From NCBI RefSeq assembly GCF_030506325.1, contig NZ_CP120683.1:6638501-6702500 (forward strand): a stretch of DNA of 64,000 nucleotides, read 5' to 3'. Shown here piece after piece: positions 37,423 to 46,335 of this stretch (position 1 is its first letter; the number at the start of each line of letters is the position of its first letter). This stretch comes from Tunicatimonas pelagia (GTDB lineage: Bacteria; Bacteroidota; Bacteroidia; Cytophagales; Cyclobacteriaceae). A model generated the notes under the pieces. The model ran no database searches, was not told the DNA's origin, and saw only the letters and a program-made list of their open reading frames with translations. A program made the position numbers and the translations under genes.

Positions 37423-38151
37423 ATGCCTAGTTTACCCAAGTGGATTGCTAACGGTACCGAAGTGCTTTTTAGCCGCATGATGCACCCTGTGGAAGTTAGC
37501 CAGATTGATTACCTGGATGACAAACTGAAGCGCGTTCGATTCTTCGGCGATTTACGTTCAGCCAGCTATATTCCCGGTCAAGTCATTGAGTTTCGGGTAA
37601 ATGAAACTGAGTTTCGGCATTATACTCCGGCTCACTACGATCAGGAACAAGGAGTCTGCGAAGTTCTCTTTTATCTCCACGATTACGGTCCCGGTAGCCA
37701 GTGGGCGGAACGGCTGCAAGTGGGTGATACTACGAAGCTGATGGGACCGGGCGGTAAGATGCAATTTCAATCTGAATACCAATACCACTTTATTTTTGGC
37801 GATGAATCTTCTTTGGGCTTATGCAGGATACTGAAGTCAGCGGCCGATGCCCAGCATCAAGAGTACCTCTGTCTACTGGAGCTAGCCCAAGCTCATTGTC
37901 ACTGGCCAAGCTTGGTAGATCTTCAGGCAGATATAGTCACTAATACTAACCAAAACCCCGCTCAAGAAGCCGTTCGGGTGCTGCGCGATATGCAAGGCAA
38001 GCTGTGGAACACCTGGCAACGAGCCACTTTCTACCTCACCGGACGAGCGAAATCTATTCAGGCTGTTCGCCAAGCATTAATTAAAAGAGGAGTGGGGGCG
38101 AAACAAATCATCACCTTCCCGTACTGGGCGGATGGTAAAACCGGATTGTAA
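37423..38151 (+). CDS. Siderophore-interacting protein (ferric-siderophore reductase)
   Basis: A 242-residue SIP/ViuB-family flavoprotein that reduces Fe(III) in imported siderophores so iron is released. The FAD-binding R-H-Y-T-P motif is at residues 65-69, P-G-Q-V-I-E-F precedes it, and G-P-G-S-Q-W-A and G-P-G-G follow; the NADPH-side half has F-G-D-E-S-S-L and ends in Y-W-A-D-G-K-T-G. It abuts the first of two ABC half-transporters. In mycobacterial IrtA this same domain is fused to the ABC subunit, so the gene order here reads as an unfused IrtA. Confidence 0.9.
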   Translation: MPSLPKWIANGTEVLFSRMMHPVEVSQIDYLDDKLKRVRFFGDLRSASYIPGQVIEFRVNETEFRHYTPAHYDQEQGVCEVLFYLHDYGPGSQWAERLQVGDTTKLMGPGGKMQFQSEYQYHFIFGDESSLGLCRILKSAADAQHQEYLCLLELAQAHCHWPSLVDLQADIVTNTNQNPAQEAVRVLRDMQGKLWNTWQRATFYLTGRAKSIQAVRQALIKRGVGAKQIITFPYWADGKTGL

Positions 38152-38152
38152 T

Positions 38153-39901
38153 ATGGAAAAGAAGAAAAAAGATGGCATCGCCCGATTGCTGGAAATTGCG
38201 GGCCGTAAAAAGTACCAACTGGCGTTATCGGGATTACTAGCCGTACTGCACGCAGCTCTGGCCTTAGTGCCCTACGTCTTGGTTTACTATATTCTTCGGG
38301 AGTTAGTGAATCCCCCGCTGGATACCGAATTAGTGCAGCGTTACCTAGGTTGGGCGATTGCTGCAGGAGTGGGAAGCTACGCACTGCTCTACGCTTCGGG
38401 GATGACTTCGCACGTGGCCGCTTTTAACATCTTGTATGAGCTTCGTCAGCAAACCGCCGCCAAACTGGGGCAGTTGCCCCTGGGGTTTATCGGTACCTAC
38501 TCTTCCGGGACACTCAAAAAGATTGTGGCTGACGATATTGAACGCATCGAGAACTTCATCGCTCACCAGATTCCGGATTTTGTTAAAGGCTTTACCCTAC
38601 CGGTGGTTACGATTGGCTATTTGTTTTACGTCGACTGGCGGTTAGCCGCGATTAGCTTTGTACCGCTGCTGGTGCTGGCGGTGTGGATGCCGCTGATGTT
38701 TCGCTCGGCCTACACCAAAGAGATGATGAAAAAACACCATCAGGCGCAAGAAGATATGAACAGTGGCATTGTAGAGTTCGTGCGAGCCATGCCCGTGATG
38801 AAAATATTCGCTCAAACCGCCGATAGCTTCCGGCAGTACAGCGGCTCCGTAAATGAATATGATACGATGGCCAAGCGATGGATGCGAAAGAGTTCTCCGC
38901 CTTTTGCCGTATTTATGAGTTTTATGAGCAACGCCACTTTGCCCGTACTCGTGCTGGGCACGTATCTGTACCTGCAAGATGGCATTACTTTCGCTACGCT
39001 GGTGTTGTTCTTGATCTTGGGAGTAGGCTACATCAAACCTATGTTTGCCCTAGCCAATATGGGTATGCAAATCACCCTGATTAATCGGGGAGTGCAGCGC
39101 ATGGATGATATTTTACAGCACCCCGTCCAATCGGGGAGTAAGGAAGCCACTCACTTCTCAGATCATTCTATTGAATTTCGCCACGTGAGTTTTGCCTACG
39201 CCGAAGAAGTCAAGGTGCTTGATGATGTTTCCTTCACCATGCCCGCCGGTACCATCACGGCGTTGGTAGGGCCATCGGGTGCTGGGAAGTCGACCACGGC
39301 TCAACTGGTAGCCCGCTTCTGGGATGTACAGGAAGGTAAAGTTCTGATCGGAGGCATTGACATTCAAACCATTCCGGTGGCTACCCTTATGCAACAAGTT
39401 TCCTTCGTTTTTCAGGACAGCTTCATGTTTCAGGAAACGATGTACGAGAACATCCGCATGGGCTTGGATAAATCTGAAGCAGAGGTTATAGCTGCGGCAG
39501 AAGCTGCCCAATGCCATACGTTCATCAGCCAACTACCCCAGGGCTATCAGACTCGCTTTGGAGCGCAAGGAGTTCACCTGAGCGGTGGGGAACAGCAGCG
39601 CATCCAACTGGCGCGAGCCATTTTGAAAGATGCACCGATTCTGATCCTCGATGAAGCAACAGCTTTCAGCGATCCTGAAAATGAGTATCTCATTCAGCAG
39701 GCCTTCGGTCGTTTGATCCAAGATAAAACGGTCATCATCATTGCTCACCGCCTCAGCACCATCACCGATGCCGACCAGATTGTGGTATTTGACCAGGGTA
39801 GGGTAGCGGCCAAAGGAGCCTACCCGGAATTATTAACCCAAAGTAAATTGTACGCCCAAATGTGGAATGCCCACGTACGCGCCCAAGAATTTTCACTGTA
39901 G
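38153..39901 (+). CDS. ABC half-transporter, IrtA/YbtP-like (exporter fold)
   Basis: A 582-residue type IV ABC protein: six transmembrane helices (about 20-320) and an ATPase with Walker A G-P-S-G-A-G-K-S near residue 372, signature L-S-G-G-E-Q near 475 and Walker B I-L-I-L-D-E-A-T near 497. The D-loop reads A-F-S-D-P-E-N-E instead of the usual S-L-D, as in the siderophore importers YbtP/IrtA, which transport inward despite the exporter fold. The ATG at 38153, one base after the SIP stop codon, is preferred over 38132, which would overlap the SIP gene by 20 bases. Confidence 0.85.
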   Translation: MEKKKKDGIARLLEIAGRKKYQLALSGLLAVLHAALALVPYVLVYYILRELVNPPLDTELVQRYLGWAIAAGVGSYALLYASGMTSHVAAFNILYELRQQTAAKLGQLPLGFIGTYSSGTLKKIVADDIERIENFIAHQIPDFVKGFTLPVVTIGYLFYVDWRLAAISFVPLLVLAVWMPLMFRSAYTKEMMKKHHQAQEDMNSGIVEFVRAMPVMKIFAQTADSFRQYSGSVNEYDTMAKRWMRKSSPPFAVFMSFMSNATLPVLVLGTYLYLQDGITFATLVLFLILGVGYIKPMFALANMGMQITLINRGVQRMDDILQHPVQSGSKEATHFSDHSIEFRHVSFAYAEEVKVLDDVSFTMPAGTITALVGPSGAGKSTTAQLVARFWDVQEGKVLIGGIDIQTIPVATLMQQVSFVFQDSFMFQETMYENIRMGLDKSEAEVIAAAEAAQCHTFISQLPQGYQTRFGAQGVHLSGGEQQRIQLARAILKDAPILILDEATAFSDPENEYLIQQAFGRLIQDKTVIIIAHRLSTITDADQIVVFDQGRVAAKGAYPELLTQSKLYAQMWNAHVRAQEFSL

Positions 39902-39909
39902 TTATGAAT

Positions 39910-39944
39910 AACAATTAGTCATTATTCATCAATCATTATTCATT
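39910..39944. repeat. Heptamer array, five degenerate units (ATTCATT-like)
   Basis: AACAATT, AGTCATT, ATTCATC, AATCATT, ATTCATT in exact phase in the 49-bp gap between the two ABC genes, ending 6 bases before the next ATG. Confidence 0.75.
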
Positions 39945-39950
39945 ACTTCC

Positions 39951-41693
39951 ATGATCAAAAACATCTTATACGCCTTTCGCTATGATTCTTCTGGTATCCG
40001 TCGGGCTCTGTTTTGGGAGTGGCTACACGGTTCGCTGATTGCGGCTCCGAGTGGCATCCTATTGGTTATTCTATGGGAACTCTTTCGGGATACCCCTGAC
40101 CAGACGACCATTTGGACCACGCTCGCCGTTATGGGCGGACTGTTTCTCGTCCAGCTCTACGTAGCCCGAAAAGCCATGTTCAGCTCTAACCAGGCTACCT
40201 TTGAGATGAGCCGTCGCCTACGCTTGGCACTAGGCAACAAGCTCCAACGGCTCTCACTGGGCTACTACAAGAAGCGTGATCCCGGAGACTTAGCTTCGGT
40301 GGTGCTGCAAGACGTAGCCAACTTTGAAAATATCTTCGGTCACAGTGTGGCCAACATCGCCAATGCCGTATTCGGCACGCTGGTGCTTTCGCTGTTCTTG
40401 CTCTGGCTGGACTGGCGGTTAGCAGTCACCTTACTTCTGGCCATCGTTATTGCTGTACCCTTGATTCAGCTCAGCAAACGGTTGGTAGAAAAATACGGCA
40501 AACAACAGATTGTAGCCCGCAATGCCACTGGAGCCCGTTTTCTGGAATACGTGCAGGGAATTCGCCACATCAAGTCGTACGGCATGACCGGTGAGCGTTT
40601 CCACTCGCTAGAGCAGGCTCTGGCTAGTTTGCGACGAGAAAGCATTAAAACGGAAGCTATTCCCGGCCCTATCGTACTGACGGTGGGCGTCCTGTTCGAG
40701 GTGTTTTTTGTGCTGATGGTATGGCTGGCGTTATTTTTTCTGGCGGACGGTAACCTGACCCCTCCGGTACTTATTGCCTTTCTGATTGTGGGCTATCGGC
40801 TCTACGAGCCCATGAAAATTTTGATGGTAGAGTATCCAGTGCTGAGCTACATGAACGTGAGCCTAAGCCGAATGATTGAAGTATTAGAAGCCCCCGAGCA
40901 GGAGGCCGGACAAAACCGTCGTCCCACCACTTACGATATTGCTTTCGATCAGGTAAGCTTCAGCTACGTGGACGATAAGCTCGTCCTTAATGATGTTAGT
41001 TTTCAGGCACCGGCGGGTACCATGACGGCCTTAGTTGGTCCTTCCGGGTCGGGTAAAACGACGATCACCTCCTTGATCGCCCGCTTCTGGGACGCTCAAC
41101 AGGGTACGATCAGTATCGGAGGTATTGACGTAAAAGATATGGCTCCCGCGACGGTCTACAGTCTCATTAGCGAAGTGTTTCAGGAAGTGTATCTTTTCAA
41201 TGATAGTATTTATCATAATATCCAGGTAGGTAATCCGCAGGCCAGCGAAGCGCAGATTATTGCCGTAGCAGAAAAGGCTCAGGTACTGGAATTTGCTGAG
41301 GCGCTACCGCAAGGGTTACACACACTCGTGGGGGAAGGGGGCAGTAAGCTTTCCGGGGGGCAAAAACAACGCATCAGTATCGCTCGAGCTCTACTCAAAG
41401 ATGCTCCGATTGTGTTACTGGACGAAGCCACCGCCAGTCTGGATCCGGAAAACGAGATTTATATTCAACATGCCATTGAAGAACTGGTAAAAGACAAAAT
41501 GGTGATCGTGATTGCTCATAAGCTAGCTACTATTCAACTCGCCGATCAAATCATCGTACTCAACGAAGGGAAGGTCGCTGAACGAGGAAAGCACCACGAG
41601 TTACTAGCTTACCAAGGATTATACTTTCGGTTATGGAGTACTCAGCAGCGAGCCAGCGGGTGGAAAGTTGAGCGAAATCTAAAGATGGCTTGA
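39951..41693 (+). CDS. ABC half-transporter, IrtB/YbtQ-like (exporter fold)
   Basis: The second half of the heterodimer, 580 residues: six helices (about 20-310), Walker A G-P-S-G-S-G-K-T near residue 362, signature L-S-G-G-Q near 467, Walker B I-V-L-L-D-E-A-T-A-S-L-D near 488. Its D-loop is canonical, in contrast to its partner. Together the two would take up a ferric siderophore from the periplasm, and the adjacent reductase would free the iron. An export role cannot be excluded from sequence alone. Confidence 0.85.
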   Translation: MIKNILYAFRYDSSGIRRALFWEWLHGSLIAAPSGILLVILWELFRDTPDQTTIWTTLAVMGGLFLVQLYVARKAMFSSNQATFEMSRRLRLALGNKLQRLSLGYYKKRDPGDLASVVLQDVANFENIFGHSVANIANAVFGTLVLSLFLLWLDWRLAVTLLLAIVIAVPLIQLSKRLVEKYGKQQIVARNATGARFLEYVQGIRHIKSYGMTGERFHSLEQALASLRRESIKTEAIPGPIVLTVGVLFEVFFVLMVWLALFFLADGNLTPPVLIAFLIVGYRLYEPMKILMVEYPVLSYMNVSLSRMIEVLEAPEQEAGQNRRPTTYDIAFDQVSFSYVDDKLVLNDVSFQAPAGTMTALVGPSGSGKTTITSLIARFWDAQQGTISIGGIDVKDMAPATVYSLISEVFQEVYLFNDSIYHNIQVGNPQASEAQIIAVAEKAQVLEFAEALPQGLHTLVGEGGSKLSGGQKQRISIARALLKDAPIVLLDEATASLDPENEIYIQHAIEELVKDKMVIVIAHKLATIQLADQIIVLNEGKVAERGKHHELLAYQGLYFRLWSTQQRASGWKVERNLKMA

Positions 41694-41747
41694 TAACTGC
41701 TTGGGTTATGAGTACGTATAAGTTAATATCTAACAACCTTAGCAACC

Positions 41748-42476
41748 ATGAAAAACTTTAGATTACTTTTTTTAATTCTTCCTTTGCTTGCCGCCTGCGA
41801 AGAAGACGAACCCGATGTTGTATCCGAAGAATTACGTGATTGGGAAACATTGATTATTCCCAATGGGCGGGAAGCTGAAGCTATTGTAGGTAATATTGAC
41901 GATACGCTCATGGTCACCACCATGATGAGTGCCTATTTTACTGCCGATGGCGGAGAGACTTGGCAGGAATCCGAAGGTTTGGGAGGGACTGTTTTCGATG
42001 TTCTGGAGCGTAACGACACTGTTTACGCTTTATGGGCCACCGGCTTAAGGGACTACGTAGGGCCACCGTTTGTCGCCAATCAAAGATACGCCGGTCTTGC
42101 TACTCAGTTCACAATGGATTACGGTATCACCTGGCAACGAACCCCTTATCAAGATCAGCACAGTATCAATAGCCCCGTAGGCATTGCTACATCTCCCAGC
42201 GGGGTTACCTATCGTATCAAAGATAATATCACTCCGTTGAACGCGGACACTACTTCTTACCGAACCAACTACTCTACTGTTGAGATGTACCATGAAGGAC
42301 GCTGGCAAACGATAGACTTTCCGTTTGAGTACGTGCTGAACAATATCCACGTAGACGAGGATAATCGATTATATGTATCGGCTGATTCGTGGCAGTACGT
42401 ACAGGATAATCAGATAACGGGGCCCGATGAGAACTATCCGGGGTTAGTATACATGTACAAGCATCCGCTGCCCTAA
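41748..42476 (+). CDS. Acidic-leader lipoprotein with beta-propeller-like repeats
   Basis: A 242-residue lipoprotein: signal peptide ending L-L-A-A-C followed by E-E-D-E, a surface-export-like acidic tract. The motifs T-A-D-G-G-E-T-W (about 65-72) and T-M-D-Y-G-I-T-W are Asp-box (BNR) repeats typical of sialidase-type propellers. No catalytic residues could be recognised. It may be the terminal gene of the SIP-ABC set. It ends overlapping by 4 bases the converging AraC fragment, so the right edge may be a rearrangement joint. Confidence 0.65.
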   Translation: MKNFRLLFLILPLLAACEEDEPDVVSEELRDWETLIIPNGREAEAIVGNIDDTLMVTTMMSAYFTADGGETWQESEGLGGTVFDVLERNDTVYALWATGLRDYVGPPFVANQRYAGLATQFTMDYGITWQRTPYQDQHSINSPVGIATSPSGVTYRIKDNITPLNADTTSYRTNYSTVEMYHEGRWQTIDFPFEYVLNNIHVDEDNRLYVSADSWQYVQDNQITGPDENYPGLVYMYKHPLP

Positions 42477-42694
42477 CACATCGCAATAATTGTTAGTGGT
42501 TCTTCAGTGGTATATCCTCCCCGTTGAACCATTATTTTGTCAAAACAAAACTGCTCCCCCTGCGAAACGGTATTGCCTTTATACGTGGCAGTCTGTTGAA
42601 CCGCGCGTGTACCGTCGATGCTTTGAAGGCGTGTTGGGTATTGGTATTCCCCCATGACGTCAACCAAATTATCAGCGGTGAGAGTTATCTTCAT
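42473..42694 (-). pseudogene. N-terminal fragment of a PchR-like AraC regulator
   Basis: The 73-codon frame from ATG 42694 begins M-K-I-T-L-T-A-D-N-L-V-D and contains Q-G-E-Q-F-C-F-D-K-I-M-V-Q-R-G-G-Y, aligning with the N-terminus of the regulator at 20403 (M-K-V-R-L-H-A-T-D-I-V-D; G-Q-G-D-Y-R-E-L-F-F-E-G-M-H-I-G-Y). It stops after that segment. The matching C-terminal part is found 500 bases away on the other strand. Confidence 0.55.
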
Positions 42695-42769
42695 ATTCGT
42701 CTGCTTTATACTAAAGTCGTAGGTTAAAGTACGGATCGCGAACGCGAATAACAAAATGCCGTCCCTTAT

Positions 42770-42781
42770 TTTGTATACAAA
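42770..42781. promoter_or_regulatory. Palindrome TTTGTATACAAA
   Basis: A perfect 12-bp palindrome in the gap between the divergent AraC fragment and serine-hydrolase fragment. It may be a relic operator of the original divergent promoter. Confidence 0.35.
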
Positions 42782-42858
42782 CTGTCTGTATCCGTGAAAA
42801 TACGAACGACTAAGAGATTGTTGAACGTAACCAGTAGCAAAGAATCTAACTATGAATT

Positions 42859-43218
42859 ATGAAGGAACCATTCAAAAAAGCTTACCTACAACTAACGAAG
42901 GCGCTGTCAGTGCTTCCTCATAAGTATATTGATAGGTATTGGGTTGGCCTTGTGGTTTCAATCTGGCCATTCATATTTGCCTACGGTCAGCAAAATCAGG
43001 CATCAATTAATAACATTGCCGAGCTTACGAGCGCGATTGAGCAGGTGATGAGAGAAACGCAAACTCCCGCCATTGGGGTGGCCCTGATTAATGCGGATGG
43101 AACGGGTTGGGTAGCCGGACTTGGCCAAGCAGATATTGAGAACGATGTAGCTGCCGATGAACAGACGATGTTTTGGATCGGATCGGTTTCAAAAATGTTT
43201 GTATCCCTCGCCATTATT
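42859..43218 (+). pseudogene. N-terminal fragment of a class C beta-lactamase-like serine hydrolase
   Basis: About 120 codons from the ATG align in pattern with the start of serine hydrolases of the beta-lactamase/DD-peptidase class: hydrophobic leader, P-A-I-G-V-A-L-I, then F-W-I-G-S-V-S-K-M-F with the catalytic S-x-x-K (S-V-S-K). Homology ends right after S-L-A-I near 43218; the frame runs on to a stop at 43251 through AraC sequence. The remaining two thirds of the enzyme are absent, so the product would be inactive. Confidence 0.7.
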
Positions 43219-43871
43219 TACACGAGGAAACGGGGCAGCAGGAGTGGATGAATCACTCTAATAAATCACATCAGGGATTAGAAATCTGTCTCACCCCAGC
43301 GTTCATCACCCAGTTTTTACCCGAAGATAGTCCGGATTTTCAACATTTCACTACCAGTATGACTAAGAACCAATCAACCGCCCTGACTAATTATTCTCCG
43401 GTCATTACCCCTACGATGATGCATATCATCCGTAGCATCATGCAAAGTGATACACCTACTTCCCTCAAAAAACTCTTTCTCTACTCCCGTATTATGGAAT
43501 TATTGATGCTACAGTTTGAGCAAATGTATCATAGTAGCGATAGCCGGGGAATATCCAAGCAGAACAAGGAACGCATGCTCGAGGTGAAGAGCTTTCTGGA
43601 AGTACAATTAGAACCTACCTTTTCCATTCGTTCGCTAGCAAAGGATTTTGCTACTAACGAGTTTACCCTCAAGAAGGAGTTTAAGCAGTTGTTTGGGAAG
43701 AGTATCTTTGATTACTGGAATGAAGTACGATTCAGCTATGCCGGACAATTATTGAAAGAGGGTTATTCTATTCAGCAGCTAGCGGATAAGATGGGCTACA
43801 GTAGTCCTCAGAATTTTTCTACTGCTTTCAAGAGAAGGTTTGGGGTCATCCCCAGTGCCTATGAAAAATGA
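43213..43871 (+). pseudogene. C-terminal fragment of a PchR-like AraC regulator
   Basis: From about 43213 the frame encodes the C-terminal two thirds of an AraC regulator paralogous to those at 20403 and 45087: L-E-I-C-L-T-P-A-F, then S-R-I-M-E-L-L-M-L-Q-F-E-Q, then both helix-turn-helix motifs (T-N-E-F-T-L-K-K-E-F; S-P-Q-N-F-S-T-A-F-K-R-R-F-G). The sensor N-terminus is missing. An ATG at 43173 (inside the hydrolase remnant, other frame) or at 43248 could still start a DNA-binding-only protein, so activity is not excluded. Confidence 0.7.
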
Positions 43872-44269
43872 CCGTTGAACCAGCAATTGGTTAAATCATG
43901 AAGTTTATTGTTTCTCGGCAACAATAGCGGAATAAAATGTTTGACGTTTCAAAATCTGTCATCAGCAGAGGCATTTCGCCGCTCAAACGTCGGACATCTT
44001 CCACAACTAGTCAGTGGGGCTTCTTCTACACACAAAATCATCTAGAATCAAATTAGACCTATTTTCGCCCCTATAAGCCTTTAAATTCACTTTCTTTGGT
44101 ATACGACTTGAGGTGAAAGACAGTTTCTCTCTGGCGACACTCAACGATGCATTGTTATTAGAGCAGTAGTTAGTCAGAAGCTGAGCTAAACCTTATCATG
44201 TTGAAGGACTCTAGCTTACCATCATGCTACCCGCTCAGCGTTCTGGTAAGCATACTCGTATTGTATGTT
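43872..44269. other. 398-bp convergent intergenic region
   Basis: It contains copy B of the inverted-repeat element. In the rest I see no supported gene or clear terminator. Confidence 0.5.
43914..44016 (+). repeat. Inverted-repeat element, copy B
   Basis: Arms AAAATGTTTGACGTTT (43934-43949) and AAACGTCGGACATCTT (43985-44000) pair over 16 bp with two U-G wobbles and one A-C mismatch. The left flank CAATAGCGGAA and right flank TTCCACAACTAGTCA match copies A and C. Confidence 0.85.
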
Positions 44270-44785
44270 CTACTCAACGATTAACTTGCCTTGCATGAGC
44301 GAGTAATGGCCGGGAAAGCTACAAATGTAATCGTAAGTACCTTTGGGAGGAGCTTCAAAAGTTATAGTATCTGACTCGCCACCCCCAATCAATTTGGTGT
44401 GAACAATAACCTGCTCGCTACCCTCCGGAATATATTCATTTTCCCGAGCGTCCAGTGCTTCATTGGCAAAGGTGGGAATATCCGTACCAGTCTTTAACAG
44501 CACAAAGTTGTGCCCCATTGCTTCCTTAGCCATCTGACCGTTATGATTTAATGTGAGCGTAACCGACTGCCCTTCCTTTACCCGAAGTTCGCTTTTGTCG
44601 TACTCCAACGCGTCGCCGGTGTTTAGTACCAGAGTAACTTCATCGGCTGATGAAGCATCGTTAGAACTTACCGAAGAAGTTTCGACTGCATCAGTGGTCT
44701 CTTCTTGATTGACATTACTACTGGAAGTGCCCCCGCATTGAAAAAAAAGGAAGGCAAAAGTTAAGGTTATAATTGATGTTTTCAT
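44270..44785 (-). CDS. Azurin-like blue copper lipoprotein
   Basis: A cupredoxin of 171 residues when started at the ATG at 44785; two further in-frame ATGs at 44800 and 44803 are possible. A lipoprotein signal (F-F-Q-C-G-G) precedes a Ser/Glu-rich linker and the azurin domain. The copper ligands are visible: H92 in A-M-G-H-N-F-V-L and C155, H160, M164 in C-S-F-P-G-H-Y-S-L-M-Q-G. It would shuttle electrons in the periplasm or at the surface. It is an isolated gene in the iron island; the redox partner is unknown. Confidence 0.9.
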   Translation of the reverse strand: MKTSIITLTFAFLFFQCGGTSSSNVNQEETTDAVETSSVSSNDASSADEVTLVLNTGDALEYDKSELRVKEGQSVTLTLNHNGQMAKEAMGHNFVLLKTGTDIPTFANEALDARENEYIPEGSEQVIVHTKLIGGGESDTITFEAPPKGTYDYICSFPGHYSLMQGKLIVE

Positions 44786-44906
44786 ACGGCTAAAACTCAT
44801 CATAAATAAAATTTGTTCTTAGTTTTATAAGTAAAGCGACAGCAGTATCCCCGAAGGGTAGGAGGCCTGCCAACTACTCCTTCTTAGTTCTAAGTGAACT
44901 TATGGA

Positions 44907-45013
44907 GCCAGTAGGCAATAGTAGCGAAAAAGATGTCTGACGTTTAGAAGCTCATCATTAAAAGAGAGGTTTCGTTACCCAAATGTCAGATATCTTCCCC
45001 AATCGGTCAACTG
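44907..45013 (+). repeat. Inverted-repeat element, copy C
   Basis: Arms AAGATGTCTGACGTTT (44930-44945) and AAATGTCAGATATCTT (44981-44996) pair over 16 bp with two G-U wobbles and no true mismatch, around a 35-nt loop. Flanks CAATAGTAGCGAA and CTTCCCCAATCGGTCAA match the other copies with a short insertion on the left. It lies in the 301-bp gap between the azurin and AraC genes. Confidence 0.85.
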
Positions 45014-45086
45014 ATTTTCATAGATAGTTTCTTGGCTATTACCTTCTATTCGTAAACGCATTTCAACAGATAAAACATCGATCGGC

Positions 45087-46076
45087 TTAATACCGAACTT
45101 TGAGTTCACTCGGGGAGTAACCAAAATATTTTTTAAAGGCCGTACTAAAATGCTGAGGATTCTTATACCCAACTTTCGAACTAATTTCGGTAACGTTCAT
45201 CATCCCTTCGGTCAGCAATGTTCTTGCCTCTTGCATCTTAATTTGATTCCAGTATCCGAAAACAGTGGTGCCAAACAGTTCTTTAAATCCCTTTTTCAGC
45301 GCAAATTCATTCGTGCCAACTTGCTGCGCGAGACTGTTGAGCGTAAAATTGGCATTGAGCTGCTGGTCTAGAATCTCCCGAGCCGCGTGTAATCGCTCCC
45401 AGTGCTGCTTGTCAATAGCACAAAACACGTTGCAGTCATGACTCGAAATCTGCTCTAGTTGCAGCATGAGTAGCTCGATAATATGCGACTCCAAAAACAT
45501 GCGCTTAAAATGCCCGGTACGATCACAGTGAATAATTCCCTGGATCAACTTCATCATTTGTGGGGTGATCGGATAGTTGTGGGGTGAGATAACAGCCGAT
45601 TGTTTCCTTTCCATGCTTTCCAGAAAAAGGTCAAATAAATGACCGTCAGGAAGGTACTTCTTCAGAAAAGAGGGCTGAACATTGATCTCCAGCAACTTCA
45701 CGCTCTCCTGAGCAAACCACTCAATAGCTCCCTGAAATCCACAGGCATAGATTAGGTTGTGTTGGTTAGCATTAAAGCTTATGTCTCGGGAAAAGTTAGG
45801 TGAATTAGTGCGGGCCAGCCCTCCCAAAGCAAAGTGCATTTCTACCGTCTCCATATCGGTATCAAAATAGGCTGAGGTGGGCTTCGTCAAAAGAAAATCC
45901 CCGTAACCAATATGAATACCTTCAAAGAAAGTCTCCTTATAATAACCTTCCCCTAAAAACGCGCTGGTAGTATACTCTTTTTCGTAGTAAGCAACCCCCG
46001 GTGTTACGAAAGAGTCAGGATAATTAACTTCAACAAGCAGCTCTTCTAGCTCGGCACCGTATATTTTCGTTCTCAT
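45087..46076 (-). CDS. AraC-family regulator, PchR-like, divergent to receptor 2
   Basis: A 329-residue regulator when started at M-R-T-K (46076); an upstream ATG at 46121 would add 15 residues. F-F-E-G-I-H-I-G-Y-G (about 50-59) marks the sensor domain, and the C-terminal helix-turn-helix pair (T-N-E-F-A-L-K-K-G-F; N-P-Q-H-F-S-T-A-F-K-K-Y-F-G) is intact. It faces the TonB receptor at 46369, and the shared promoter region carries a Fur-like box. This is the PchR-FptA layout, in which the regulator activates its receptor when the siderophore is present. Confidence 0.88.
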   Translation of the reverse strand: MRTKIYGAELEELLVEVNYPDSFVTPGVAYYEKEYTTSAFLGEGYYKETFFEGIHIGYGDFLLTKPTSAYFDTDMETVEMHFALGGLARTNSPNFSRDISFNANQHNLIYACGFQGAIEWFAQESVKLLEINVQPSFLKKYLPDGHLFDLFLESMERKQSAVISPHNYPITPQMMKLIQGIIHCDRTGHFKRMFLESHIIELLMLQLEQISSHDCNVFCAIDKQHWERLHAAREILDQQLNANFTLNSLAQQVGTNEFALKKGFKELFGTTVFGYWNQIKMQEARTLLTEGMMNVTEISSKVGYKNPQHFSTAFKKYFGYSPSELKVRY

Positions 46077-46321
46077 AAAATCCAGATAGTAATCGTGTAG
46101 CGTATTCAAACAAAGATGCATAGTAAATCAATGAACTTCAATACCTACGCATAGCGTATCAGACACTACTCATAGCTAAATTAACTAACATTTTCGGCAA
46201 TTTTCATGCGTTTGGAGGCAAAAGCTTGACAGTACTCACTTTGTCACGAATTGTTTTTCGTTACTCCGTATTACGTAGGTTTTTATCCGTTTCGCGTAGG
46301 TAGTTTATTTTAGGCAGTACT

Positions 46322-46329
46322 TAGATTTG
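46322..46329 (+). promoter_or_regulatory. -7 box TAGATTTG of receptor 2
   Basis: An exact TAnnTTTG match, 6 bases before the Fur-like palindrome at 46336 and 39 bases before the receptor ATG. The palindrome would therefore overlap the transcription start region. Confidence 0.6.
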
Positions 46330-46335
46330 AAATTA

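Noticed and set aside
42473-43220. Phase-variable invertible switch of the AraC gene
   Set aside because: Boundary inverted repeats are only 6-7 bp and about 35 codons of the AraC gene are missing, so inversion alone would not restore it; no recombinase gene adjoins.
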